Source of the DNA: Geotrypetes seraphini
Taxonomy: Eukaryota; Chordata; Amphibia; Gymnophiona; Dermophiidae
Direction: 5' to 3'
NCBI RefSeq assembly: GCF_902459505.1
Contig: NC_047084.1
Coordinates: 461,844,140-461,908,139, forward strand
Length of the DNA stretch: 64,000 nucleotides
Shown here: piece after piece, positions 41,222-51,926 of the stretch
How the letters are laid out: every line of letters starts with the position of its first letter
How positions within the stretch are numbered: the first letter of the stretch is position 1
Made by a program: the position numbers and the translations under genes
The notes under the pieces: generated by a model
What the model was told of the DNA's origin: nothing
Database searches by the model: none
Seen by the model: only the letters and a program-made list of their open reading frames with translations

Positions 41222-41750
41222 CTGAAAGATGGATTTAAAAAAGGGTTGGACAAGTTCCTGGAGGAAAAGTCCATAGTCTGCTATTGAGACAGACATAGCT
41301 GGGTTTGGTAGCTTGGAATGTTGCTACTATTTGGATGCCTGCCAGGTTATTTGTAACCTGGATTGGCCACTGTGGAAATAGGATACTTAGGCTAGATGGA
41401 TCATTGGTCTAACCCAGTGGTCTCAAACTCGCAGCCCGGGCGCCACATGCGGCCCGCCAGGTACTATTTTGAGGCCCTCAGTATGTTTATCATAATCACA
41501 AAAAGTAAAATAAAATAGTTTCTTGATCATATGTCTCTGTAGCTATAAATTACAATATTATTATTAAGACTTAGCCTAAAGGAAAGATTTAGAAACTATA
41601 AAGAGTTTTACCTCATGCAAAATTGTCATTTCTTTAATAAGACATTAACTATTTTTTCTGCGGTCCTCCCAAGTACCTACAAATCCAAAATGTGGCCCTG
41701 CAAAGGGTTTGAGTTAACCCATTATGGGTATCCTTATGTTCCTTCCTGGT
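41222..41750 (+). mobile_element. CR1 LINE 3' fragment, split by a hAT element
   Basis: The CR1 end ggttggacaagttcctggag, then ggctagatggatcattggtc taacc, breaks at about 41414. It resumes after the hAT-type insertion with attatgggtatccttatgtt, the CR1 terminus. No open frame survives. Confidence 0.78.
41415..41716. mobile_element. hAT MITE (CAGTGGTCTCAAACT ends), inside CR1
   Basis: Inverted relative of 11004-11306: starts CAGTGGTCTCAAACTCGC and ends ...gggtttgag. The flanking CR1 words ctaaccca and ttaaccca give a 7-of-8 duplication, although the terminal few bases at the right end are lost. Confidence 0.75.
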
Positions 41751-43013
41751 GAGATCCAAGGTTTTTCCTTCTCAGGTGGGACGTGACTATTCTTTGGAAC
41801 CATCTGCCTTTTTATTTTGAAGTGGATTCTACCTATGGAGAACTGGCCATACTCTACTATTAGGACCATATTGTGCTCTGTATTTCAGGTTCAGTTTCCT
41901 TGCTACTTGCAAGACAGATGTGATTTTGTCATATTATGAACAGAGTTTTTTGAGATGCCTGTGTGTTGGTACTGCATTTTCAATTTCAAAGGGAGTTTGG
42001 TTCTCAGAGAAACCTGTAGGAGGATTTTCAGTTGTTTGATTAAATTTTAGATTCATATAACTTTATTTTTGGTATCTGTGTTGCATGGATTCTATTGAAA
42101 CATTGGAGTTTATTTTCTTTGATTTTGAAAAATTGTCTAGACCTAATTTTCAGAGGTGGCAATATAGAAAAATTTTAATAAACTACAGCCACATATCTGC
42201 CTTTGGTTTTTCATCTTTACACTGAAGGCACAAGTATTTTTGCCAGCAAAAGGCTGATGTAAATACTGGCATGGAAGTCATGGCAATTAGGTGCCAGTAA
42301 TGAGAATATTCTGTAACCCTGTGCCTGATTTCCAGACATGCCTCTGATCTGCCCATCCCCATCCCAAGGCCGTGTGATAGAAATTAGGTGCAGAAGTTAA
42401 AGGTTAAGGCTTAAGGCATTTCCATTCCTAACTACTAATTCTGTTGCAAAAACAAAGGATTCTGTACTAATGCTGTTGTCCTCCTTTAGTCATGAACTTT
42501 GCAGAAGGGTGTCACTCATATCTTTCAATTCCTCCCCTTCACCAGTGCAAAATAACTCCCTCTTCAGTTTTTCTTTCTGCAAGCAAACTAAGAAGGTGTG
42601 TTTTGATCTGCTCTGCTTCATTTTATTATTTTCGGGTATTATTGTTCGCCGTTTTCTCGTGGTTTTGATGACCGGAGGTCCCCTTCTTAGGGCTACCCTG
42701 CCGGGGATAGGACATGGATCCGTGAGGGTGGGCTGCAGATCACAGGCCAATCTCTTAGAGGACCTGTGGAGCCAGCTTGCTTTGTGATCCATCGCAAGCT
42801 TGGGATCCTTTCCCCCAGGAACTTGCTTGCCTGCTGATTTTATCAGAGGCTTAAGCACAGGCTGTGGGGCCCCTGTGTAACGACCCTTTGGGTATCATGG
42901 AGCCGGCTGCATGTAATCTCCTCCTGATGCGCCATGTAGATCTATGGGGATTCGAGTCTTCAGTCAGAGTCCTTTGACCAGCAGCCATAAGGTTTCCAGT
43001 GGTAGATTTGTTT
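41751..43013. other. No recognisable gene
   Basis: Mixed sequence. The stretch 42225-42420 (aaggcacaagtatttttgcc ... ggcaattaggtgccag) resembles decayed AT-rich TIR elements. A 105-codon frame at 42470-42787 has no recognised similarity. Confidence 0.35.
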
Positions 43014-43021
43014 CTCAGGGG

Positions 43022-43392
43022 TAGTGGCGTAGTAAGGGGAGGTGCAGGAGGTATGGACGGCCTCAGGAGCCAAGTCTGTGGGGGTGCTGGCACCTCTCCG
43101 CCATGCTCGCGCCTTCCCTCTCCCTGTACCTCTGTATTATATTTGCTAGCACGAACAACTTCTGCCTGTTGTTCGCGCCAGCATGGTTTCCCTCTGAATT
43201 ACTTCCAGGTCACTGGGCCAGAAAGTGACGTCAGAGGGAAGTCCAATGCTGGTATGAGGAGCATGCTGCAGAAGCCATTCACACTGGCGAAGATTAAAGA
43301 GGTAAGGGGGAGGTTGAGCACAAATGTGGAATGGTGGCGGAGGGTGGGGGGCACCACCGCCCCTGGTGCCTCCTACCCTTACTATGTCATTA
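43022..43392. mobile_element. hAT-type MITE (TAGTGGCGTAGTAAGG ends)
   Basis: A 371-bp unit: TAGTGGCGTAGTAAGG at the left, CCTTACTATGTCATTA at the right, with a perfect 8-bp duplication CTCAGGGG (43014-43021 and 43393-43400). The central inverted block around ccctctgaattacttcc / agtgacgtcagaggga (43190-43240) is shared with 26639 and 38651. Confidence 0.87.
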
Positions 43393-43456
43393 CTCAGGGG
43401 AAGTGACTAAGCACTGTTTTGTAAAGGCAACCTTTGTAATTCCCAGCACTAACATT

Positions 43457-44380
43457 ACTCATAAGAACATAAGAATTGCCGCTGCTGGGTCAGACCAGTG
43501 GTCCATCGTGCCCAGCAGTCTGCTCACACGGCGGCTCTTAGGTCAAAGACCAGTGAATGGCCACTAGGATGGTCTCGGGACTTAGGGATCTCCCTTATGA
43601 GGAACGTCTGACCAGACTGCGCCTATATTCTCTCGAGGAGCGCAGAGAAAGGGGGGACATGATAGAAACATTTAAATACATCACGGGCTGCATTGAAGTG
43701 GAGGAGGAAATGTTTTTTCTTAAGGGTCCCACGGCGACAAGAGGGCATCCGCTAAAACTTAAAGGGGGAAGATTTCATGGGGACACCAGGAAATACTTCT
43801 TCACCGAAAGGGTGATTGATCGATGGAATAGTCTTCCACGCCAGGTGGTCGAGGCCAGTAACGTGCTCGACTTCAAGAGACGTTGGGACAAACAAGTGGG
43901 TTTGCTACAGAGTCATGCTTAAAAAACGGACTCATGGGAGAGGCAAATTTGCTGAGGGAGGGTTCTTGAGTGGGCAGACTTGTTGGGCCACCTGCCCTTT
44001 TCTGCCGTCATACTCTATGTTTCTATGTTTACCTGCATACGTACCGGTTGCCTTATTTTGTCTTGAATCCTGGAGGGTGTTTTCCCCTATAACAGCCTCC
44101 GGAAGAGCGTTCCAGTTTTCCACCACTCGCTGGGTGAAGAAGAACTTCCTTACGTTTGTACAGAATCTATCCCCTTTTAACTTTAGAGAGCGCCCTCTTG
44201 TTCTCTCTAACTTGGAGAGGGTGAACAACCTGTCTTTATCTACTAAGTCTATTCCCTTCAGTACCTTGAATGTTTCGATCATGTCCTCTCTCAATCTCCT
44301 CTGTTCGAGGGAGAAAAGGCCCAGTTTCTCTAATCTTTCACTGTACGGCAACTCCTCCAGCCCCTTAACCATCTTACTCA
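43457..44380 (-). mobile_element. CR1 LINE 3' part, split by another CR1
   Basis: The 3' terminus is at 43457-43557 (minus: gaccactggtctgacccagc then agcggcaattcttatgttc). The coding part is at 44048-44380, encoding VKGLEELPYSERLEKLGLFS, LREDMIETFKV and FFFTQRVVENWNALPEAVIG. Between them lies a plus-strand CR1. Wording is very close to the CR1 at 3055-5576, so they are the same subfamily. About 60 bp of the target seem lost at the join. Confidence 0.88.
43558..44038 (+). mobile_element. CR1 LINE 3' part, inserted head-on in CR1
   Basis: Open from 43557 to 43922: RDLPYEERLTRLRLYSLEER, ERGDMIETFKYITG, then KYFFTERVIDRWNSLPRQVV and FKRRWDKQVG. The 3' UTR ends atactctatgtttctatgtt. It is a different CR1 subfamily from its host, with an intact but short C-terminal frame, suggesting a fairly recent insertion. 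Confidence 0.88.
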
Positions 44381-44576
44381 AAAAATATACCACAGTTAGA
44401 ACCATCAGTGACGACTCTTTTCACTTAGATGTACAGCCTATAGCTCACCCAATTTTATCATCAGTTCAAAACTAACTATGAATATATATTTAACATATAT
44501 TTATTTAACCAGAATTCAATGATATTGAATATCTTCTTTTCTTATCTCTTGTATATAAAACTCCCAACTTAATTTA

Positions 44577-44888
44577 TGTTGAAATGTTTTTATTGAAATT
44601 GAAAATGATAAACAAGCAAAAATAGTTTACATACTCAAATGATACAAACAGTACTCAACCTCACCTCCTAACCACCCATCTCCAACACCCCCCCACCCAA
44701 CCACCCCAAAATGCAAACTGTACAATGGTCAGAGCGTATGAGTAATCAAAGATTCAAAAGGTGACTGCGAGCAGCAGGAGTTAAAGTTAACCAAAAAGGC
44801 TCCCAAATATGGCAAAACAAGCGTCCCTGGGGCACCTCCAAGGAAGCGATGGAGAGACGCTCCATCGAAGCCTGCTGAATCATAAGAG
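44577..44888 (-). mobile_element. L1 3' end, short insertion with 18-bp TSD
   Basis: A 312-bp insertion between identical copies of AACTCCCAACTTAATTTA (44559-44576 and 44889-44906). On the minus strand it encodes the last L1 ORF2 residues (MERLSIASLEVPQGRL, then WEPF and LTPAARSHLLNL). It ends in a G-rich 3' UTR with AATAAAAACAT. The residues parallel the ORF2 C-terminus of the intact L1 (LTPVVRSRLLN), so a related family supplied the machinery. The perfect long duplication implies recent insertion. Confidence 0.88.
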
Positions 44889-44979
44889 AACTCCCAACTT
44901 AATTTAAAGTGACACAGTTTTGTAGTTCATTTTCAATCTGGAAACTTTCAAAACATTCTGTATCAGTGCCAGTCTGAAG

Positions 44980-45700
44980 TAGAGAATGACATGGGGATGA
45001 GTACCTGTGGTTAACTGCAAAGCAGGGAAAGGGGTCCATGGGTCATTCGCTAGAAACTTGAGACTAGTATCAATATGTAAAAACTTAACATACCTTAGAC
45101 AATTGGCAACTGAATTCAATGATTAAAAAAACACTGCAGAAGCTGCTTTTGAATTTAAATGAACCACTGTTGAATGACATCATTTGTGTCTTGTCTGCCT
45201 TTGATGTGGTAACAAGAGTCTTGTCTGCTAATCAAACTCCTACCACCTGCAATGTCCTTCCATCATGTGCCCAGCTGCTTAAGCATCTTACTGTTACTGC
45301 AACAGATGCATCCATCGTTGCTGGCATCAAAAACATTTCTAACATTTAATAGACACTTATTTTCCTGTTCTTCCAATACAGTTTAGGTTCACTGTAGGTA
45401 CACCCATGTCTGAAAATCCAATTACCTTTCTCAGATGATGTAAAAACATAGGCAACTTAATCTTTGGGAAGGTTGTACCAAAACCAGATTAAAATGGAAG
45501 GCTCTATAAACAGTTTTACAAAATATTCTCCCTTTTTATACTTTAATAAAAGATTTAAATATAAAATCATAAATGTTCGAGTCTTGTGTAAATGAGGACA
45601 GTCTGTGGGGACGGGGACAAAGTTTCAAGTTTATTAAAATTTGATATATCGCTATAAATTATCTGAGCGGTGACAAAATTTGTCCCTGTGTCATTCTCTA
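44980..45700. mobile_element. hAT-type element (TAGAGAATGACAT ends)
   Basis: The left end TAGAGAATGACATGGGGA and the right end TCCCTGTGTCATTCTCTA are flanked by GTCTGAAG (44972-44979) and ATCTGAAG (45701-45708), 7 of 8. At 721 bp it is longer than its relatives at 16153 and 38180, so it carries extra inserted DNA. One such piece is a ttcaagtttattaaaatttg retroelement-like tail at 45625-45665. Confidence 0.75.
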
Positions 45701-45708
45701 ATCTGAAG

Positions 45709-46185
45709 CCTTTGCAAACATTTATCTTTATAGTCTAAACCAAACGCCGACATGGGTCATGTTTCAGTGTCTACATCAGGGGATGGTCCTGCGAAGTGAA
45801 GAACTTGTATTAGCATATAACTTTCTCACATTTTAACTACCCATACCAACAGAGAAGCTCAAAGTCACTTTTCCCCAAAGCTAGCACCTGAAACTTGATG
45901 TTCATATCATTATGCGATTTCTTCAAAATGACACAAGCTTTGGGATGCTGCATTTAAATAAGTCAGGTAGTGTGTCAAAAACAAATAAATTACTGCTTTC
46001 ACAATAAAAAAAACCTGCCAATCCAATTTCAGATTAAAGCCTGTTGGCATAACTGTATCAAGTTTTGTTCTTTATGATTTAATAATTGACTCATATCGCC
46101 CCCCTTCCCATCCCATCTTGATATTATCAATCACTCTCCATTTCATATATATTAAAGAATGATTTTTCTTAGCCCAGTCCAGAAT
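45709..46185. other. No recognisable feature
   Basis: AT-rich, no coding or TIR signature. Confidence 0.35.
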
Positions 46186-46189
46186 TAAA

Positions 46190-46690
46190 AATCAAGTTAC
46201 AACGGCACTGTTAGTTATGTTAAATTTGCAGATGACACAAAACTTTTCAAAGTTGTTAAAATGCTTGCAGATGGTGAAAAATTGCAGGAAGACCTTAGGA
46301 AATTGGAAAACTGGGCATCCACATTGTAGATGAAATTTAGGGTTCCTTTTACGAAGCCACGTTAGCGATTGAACCCGTGTAATAGTGCGTGCTAATTTGC
46401 CGGCCGCGCTAGCCGCTACCGCCTCTTGAGCAGGCGGTAGTTTTTTGGCTAGCGCGGGGGTTAGCACGTGCTAAAAATGTGCCCTTAATGTGTACAAATG
46501 CAAAGTGAAGAACATTACGAAAAATCATCCAAATCATAGTTACCTGATGCTAGAGTCCACTTTAGAGGAGTCAGCATCCAAGAAAAAGATCTAGGTGTCA
46601 TCATGGACAATACGCTGAAATCTTCTATCCAGTATATGGCTGCGGCCATAAAAGCAAAAAAGATGCTAGAAATTATTAGGTCGAGCCACT
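46190..46690 (+). mobile_element. CR1-group LINE RT fragment, split by a MITE
   Basis: VKFADDTKLFKVVKMLADGE, then LQEDLRKLENWAS (about 46205-46325), is the polymerase box and following helix of CR1 RT. A MITE interrupts at 46340. The frame continues with DLGVIMDNTLKSSIQYMAAA and KAKKMLEIIR (46590-46685). The FADD active site is retained but the element is truncated at both ends. Confidence 0.8.
46340..46484. mobile_element. Harbinger-like foldback MITE, TTA duplication
   Basis: A 145-bp unit starting GGGTTCCTTTTACGAAGCC, inserted in the CR1. The target trinucleotide TTA is present on both sides (46337-46339 and 46485-46487), and removing the element restores CR1 wording (gaaatttaatgtgtacaaat). 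The inner part has a strong gctagcgcgg / ccgcgctagc inverted repeat. This insertion site gives the clearest duplication for the family. Confidence 0.8.
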
Positions 46691-46699
46691 TCCTTTGCC

Positions 46700-47850
46700 C
46701 CAGTCTGAACTTACACACTCTTTGCAGGGAGCAGAGTCTCTGTGAGTGCCTGGTCTGGCATCCAAGCACGTGAAGCAAGGAGCAGATTCTTTGCGAGTGC
46801 CTCAACGGGAATCCTCACACTATACAAGGAGCAGAGTCTTTGGGAGTGCATTGAGGTTCCTCCACCAAGCCTCTGAAGTTTTGATCTACAGCCTCTAGTC
46901 CTATTCATCCGATGGCATCGACTGCTCTCGTCTCTGAGGCGAAGTCTCCTCGATCCTCGAGATCTGGTTCCAGACACAGTTCTCACCGATGTTCGAGGCC
47001 TTCCTAGAGGCATTCTTCCAGGCATAGTTCTTTTTCTCAAGAAAGACCATCTTCCTCTAAGCCTCGATCTACTCCAACCTTTACCAGACCACCGACGCCT
47101 TGTTCGAGGTCTCTGATGCCGGACCTCAAGGATATTCCGGTTTCGATTGCCTCGTCCAAGTCACCAGGTTCCTTTGATGCCGAAGCTTCATCCTCGACTC
47201 AGGCTGCCTCGACGTCCTCGAGTCCTTCTCGAAGCAAAGCATTGGCAGATCAGCTATCTTTCTCATCTTTCCTTCGTCAGATGGCTGTGGACTTGGATCT
47301 TCAATTAGATACTGGCTCAAAATACTCTAAGGAGTATCTTGAAGTCATGCATCTTCCTCAACCTCCAGCAGAGTCTCTTAAGCTTCCACTTCATAAGCTT
47401 TTGAATCAGACTTTTGGTCGATGCATGGAAACATCTTTTTCCATACCAGCTGTTCCAGGCAAATTGGACTCTAGGTATAAAACTGTGCATCGCAAAGGAT
47501 TTGACAACTCACAGTTATCTCACCAATCCCTCCTTGTCGAGTCCTCCTTAAAGAGGTCCCATCCTTCCAAGGTTTATACCACCGTTCCTCCTGGAAGGGA
47601 AGGGAAAACTATGGACAAATTCGGATGTCGCATCTATCAAAATGCTATGATGTCCTCTAAAGTCCTCAATTATAATTTTCAATTCATCACTTATTTTGAA
47701 TTTCTTATTTCTTTATTGCTGAAGTTCTTGCATTATCTGTATACTCAAATGCACTTTGAATTTCAAGAGGTTATTGCTTCTTTGTCTCAACTCCGGTTGC
47801 ATCTCCTCCAATCAACTTATGATGATTTCGAGTTGTCTGCTTGAGCAGCT
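46700..47850 (+). pseudogene. DIRS gag-like region (fossil part)
   Basis: Serine- and proline-rich coding remnant in the position of the DIRS gag-like protein, ahead of the RT. About three imperfect repeats of roughly 55 bp with gagcagagtct words lie at 46720-46850. It belongs to the outer DIRS fossil. Family inference is from position and composition. Confidence 0.6.
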
Positions 47851-48279
47851 GCTTGCTCTGTGACTATGCGTCGTCTTGCCTGGCTGCGTACCATTGACAT
47901 GGACCCTAATCTTCAAGACTGCTTAGCTAACATTCCTTGTGAGGGCGATGACCTCTTTGATGAATCTATCGAGGTAGCCACCAAGAAATTGTCTTAACAT
48001 GAAAAATCTTTTGCTTCGATTGTCAGACCTAAGCCAAAGCCAGCTCCTGCCAAGCCTGCACGCCCTGCTCTTATCTATCAACGGTCTATGCTCCAAAGCC
48101 GGCTCCATACACTCGCCTTCCTCTTAAGAAACAGCAACCTCTGAAGCAGCAAAAAACCCAACCTTCTGCTGCACCTAAGGCTTCTCAGCCTTTTTGACTG
48201 TTTAAAACGGAGAATAACCTCCACCGTTCTGACTCTGTCTCATTTTCCCCCTATAGGAGGTCGTCTCCATAATTTTTAT

Positions 48280-49790
48280 GACCGATGGATGTCAATTACC
48301 TCCGACCTCTGGGTGCTTACCATCCGCAGAGAAGGATGCTCTTCATTTCACTCAGGTTCCACCAGAACTTCCTCCAAGAGAGTATCCTTCCAATCCATAC
48401 CAGACTGCCCTTCTTCTTCAGGAAGCTCAAGCTCTGCTTCGTCTCCATGTCATCGAACCAATTCCCTTGGAGCAGCAAAACAGGGGTTTTTACTCTCGTT
48501 ACTTCCTTGTTCCGAAGAAGAAGGGCGATCTGCGACCCATTTTGGATCTCAGGGCTCTCAACAAATTTCTAGTCAAAGAAAATTTTTGAATGTTGTCTCT
48601 GGCATCCCTTTATCTCCTTCTTGAGCAGAACGACTGGATCTCAAGGAGGCCTACACTCGTATTCTCATTCATCCGGCCTCCCATCAGTACCTCAGATTTT
48701 GGGTGGGGAATCTGCATTATCAATACAGAGTACTACCATTCGGCCTGGCCTCCCAGAGTGTTCACCAAGTGTCTGGTAGTGGTAGCAGCAGCTCCAAGGA
48801 ATCATGGTCTTCAGGTGTTTCCCTACCTCGAAGACTGGCTTCCACGTCTCAAGGGGTTATTCTAGCGACCCAACAGACTACCTGGTTCCTACAAAGTTTG
48901 GGATTCGAGATCAATTTTCCCAAATCTCATCTTCAACCCTCACAGACTCTACAATTCATTGGAGCTGTTCTGGACACTGTCCAACTCAGAGCATTCCTTC
49001 CACAGCAACGTCTGAAAGCTCTACTTCAACTCTGTCATATAGTGTCTTCCCAATCTTCCATCTCAGCGAGACACATGATGGTACTCCTAGGACACATGGC
49101 CTCCACAGTACACGTGACTCATTTTGCCAGACTTCACCTCAGAATTCCTCAGTGGACCCTGGCATCTCAATGGACGCAGGTTTGCGATCCACTTTCTCGA
49201 CACATCACAGTCACTCCTTCTTTGAAGCAGTCTCTCCGTTGGTGGATGTTCTCTTCAAATCTTTCCAGAGGCTTGCTTTTTCAAACACCCCCTTATCAGA
49301 AGGTTCTCACGACAGATTCTTCGACCTACGCTTGGGGCGCTCATCTCGATGGTCTCCGTACTCAAGGCCTCAGGACCAGTATGGATCGTCAATGTCATAT
49401 CAATCAGTTGGAACTCAGAGCGATCCTCAAAGCTCTCCATGCTTTTCAACATCTGCTTCATGACACAGTAGTCCTCATTCGGACAGACAACCAAGCCACC
49501 ATGTATTATGTCAACAAACAGGGAGGGACAGGGTCTGCCTCCCTTTGTCAAGAAGTTCTGGAGGTTTGGGACTGGGCAATCCGCCACAACACCTTCCTCA
49601 AAGCTGTCTACATTCAAGGGGCAAAGAATTGCTTGGCAGACAACTTGAGTCGTCTACTGCAACCTCACGAATGGACTCTCCATTCTTCACCTGTTCATCA
49701 CATTTTTTCACAATGGGGAACGCCTCAGATAGACCTCTTTGCAGCTCCCCACAACTACGAACTACCTCAGTTCTGCTCCAGGATATAATC
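48280..49790 (+). pseudogene. DIRS reverse transcriptase / RNase H region (fossil part)
   Basis: Sequence recognisable as DIRS-type RT followed by RNase H. VPKKKGDLRPILDLRALNKF is characteristic of the RT N-terminal part, and an RNase H region with NQLELRAI and ADNLSR follows. Part of the broken outer element. Confidence 0.82.
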
Positions 49791-50242
49791 TCTTCATCGT
49801 CTCGAGGCAGATGTTTTTCTTCTGGAATGGATGAATCTCTTCCTCTACGCATTCCTTCCATTCCCTCTCATTCTCAAGACTCTGGTCAAGTTGAAGAACG
49901 ATCATGCCACCATGATTCTAATCGCTCCTCGGTGACCGAGACAACCTTGGTACTCCCTTCTACTTCAACTCAGCAGCAGGGAGCCATACCTTCTACCAGT
50001 TTTTCCTTCTCTGCTTACACAGAGTCAAGGATCTTTGCTTCATCCCAACCTGCAGTCTCTACACCTGATAGCTTGGTACCTCTCAACATAACCCCTATTC
50101 AGTTTTCTCAATCTGTAAGAGATGTTTTAGAAGCTTCTAGGAAACCTACCACTAGACAATGCTATCACCAAAAATGGACTAGATTTTCTACATGGTGTTT
50201 TTCTCATCATAAGGAGCCTCAGCATTCCTCCTTATCTTCTGT

Positions 50243-51926
50243 TATCCCAGGACAAGCAGGCATGATATTCTCACATGTGGGTGACGTCATCTACGGAGCC
50301 CCGCGCGGACAGCTTTTCAAGCAAACTTGATTGAAGTTTCAAGTTTGCACACTGCACCACGCATGTGCTAGCCTTCCTGCCCACTAGAGGGCGCATCCCC
50401 ACCTCGTGGTCCTCAGTTCAATTTCATCCGCGGAGCCAGAAGCCCTGTGGAAAATTGTGCTCTGCATTTGCCTTCTGTCACCGCGGCTGTGTCCTACTTT
50501 CGACGCGGTCGCTGCGTTTTGTTGTTTTCTTAATTGATTGTTCGTTCTTCTATATACATCTGACCGCTTGGTTCCTTTCCCCTTGACTTCGGTTCCTGTT
50601 TCTCAGTCGGTGAGGGAGATTTTGGAAGCCTCGCGCAAGGTCTCGACTCGGCTTTGTTATTCCCAGAAATGGACCAGATTTTCATCCTGGTGTTCCTCGA
50701 ACCAGCTGGACCCGAGTTCAGTTCCCGTTTCTTCGGTGCTGGAATATTTGTTGCATCTGTCTCAGTCTGGACTGAAGACGACTTCCATTCGGGTGCATCT
50801 CAGTGCCATTGCGGCGTTCCATCGCCATCTCAAGGGTCGATCTCTCTCTCTTCATCCTCTGGTGACTCGTTTCATGAGGGGTCTCGGGAATGTCCATCCT
50901 CCTCTGAAACCTCCTCCTGTAGTTTGGGATCTTAATGTGGTCTTAGCTCAATTGATGAAACCTCCTTTTGAGCCTCTTGTTAAATCTCATCTTAAGTTTC
51001 TCACTTGGAAAGTGGTATTTTTGATTGCGCTCACATCCGCTCGTCGGATTAGTGAGCTGCAGACTTTGGTTGCGGATCCACCTTTTACTGTGTTCCATCA
51101 TGACAAGGTGGTTCTTCGCACCCATCCTAAATTTTTGCCTAAGGTTGTGTCTGATTTCCACCTCAATCAGTCCATTGTTCTTCCGGTGTTCTTCCCGAAG
51201 CCCCACTCTCTTCCTGGTGAGGCGGCGCTTCACACGCTTGACTGTAAGAGGGCGTTGGCCTTTTATCTCCAACGTACCAAGTCTCAGCGGAAGGTTCCTC
51301 AATTGTTTTTGTCCTTTGATCCTAATCGGTTGGGACATCCTGTTTCCAAGCGCACCTTGTCCAATTGGTTGGCTGCTTGTATTTCTTTTTGCTACGCTCA
51401 GGCTGGTCTCACGCTCCATGGTCGAGTCACGGGGCATAAGGTCCGGGCTATGGCAGCTTCTGTTGCGTTCCTCCGGTCGACTCCTGTGGAGGACATATGT
51501 AAAGCTGCCACTTGGTCTTCGGTTCATACGTTCACCTCCCACTACTGTCTGGACTCTCTGTCCAGAAGCGATGGCCGGTTTGGCCAGTCGGTGTTATGTA
51601 ACTTGTTTTCCTAATTTGCCATCCTCCCACCTGTCCTTTTTCTTGGTTGGCTTGGAGGTCACCCACATGTGAGAATATCATGCCTGCTTGTCCTGGGATA
51701 AAGCACAGTTACTTACCGTAACAGGTGTTATCCAGGGACAGCAGGCATATATTCTCACAACCCGCCCACCTCCCCGGGGATGGCTTCTTTGCTTGATATG
51801 GAACTGAGGACCACGAGGTGGGGATGCGCCCTCTAGTGGGCAGGAAGGCTAGCACATGCGTGGTGCAGTGTGCAAACTTGAAACTTCAATCAAGTTTGCT
51901 TGAAAAGCTGTCCGCGCGGGGCTCCG
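50243..51926 (+). mobile_element. Inner DIRS-type element with recombinase only
   Basis: A 1.7 kb unit within the outer DIRS. Its inverted terminal repeats of about 126 bp (50293-50419 and 51801-51926) match almost perfectly. The outer left end (50243-50292) has its complement inside the element as an internal complementary region (about 51660-51710), a DIRS hallmark. Only a tyrosine recombinase frame lies between; gag and RT/RNase H are absent. The right terminus is shorter than the outer element's equivalent by about 100 bp. The recombinase region looks whole and the repeats are near identical, so it is much younger than its host. It could be an internally deleted derivative or a recombinase-only mobile form. 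Confidence 0.85.
50538..51614 (+). CDS. Tyrosine recombinase of the inner DIRS-type element
   Basis: An open region of about 358 codons homologous to DIRS tyrosine recombinases, which in the family integrate a circular DNA intermediate without endonuclease nicking. The N-terminal SAM-like part (SQKWTRFSSWC) precedes the catalytic core, where SARRISEL, GHKVRAMAAS and a late SHYC segment suit the R, H-x-x-R and Tyr positions. The region looks whole. It lies entirely between the inverted repeats. Part of a virus-like element fossil, not a host gene. Confidence 0.8.
   Translation: MFVLLYTSDRLVPFPLTSVPVSQSVREILEASRKVSTRLCYSQKWTRFSSWCSSNQLDPSSVPVSSVLEYLLHLSQSGLKTTSIRVHLSAIAAFHRHLKGRSLSLHPLVTRFMRGLGNVHPPLKPPPVVWDLNVVLAQLMKPPFEPLVKSHLKFLTWKVVFLIALTSARRISELQTLVADPPFTVFHHDKVVLRTHPKFLPKVVSDFHLNQSIVLPVFFPKPHSLPGEAALHTLDCKRALAFYLQRTKSQRKVPQLFLSFDPNRLGHPVSKRTLSNWLAACISFCYAQAGLTLHGRVTGHKVRAMAASVAFLRSTPVEDICKAATWSSVHTFTSHYCLDSLSRSDGRFGQSVLCNLFS

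Noticed and set aside
47116-47844. Ser-rich 242-codon frame as a host gene
   Set aside because: Its position just ahead of a DIRS RT/RNase H and its composition fit the gag-like part of the outer DIRS fossil.
50538-51614. Tyrosine recombinase frame as a domesticated host integrase
   Set aside because: It is bounded by DIRS-type inverted repeats and an internal complementary region, so it belongs to a mobile element.
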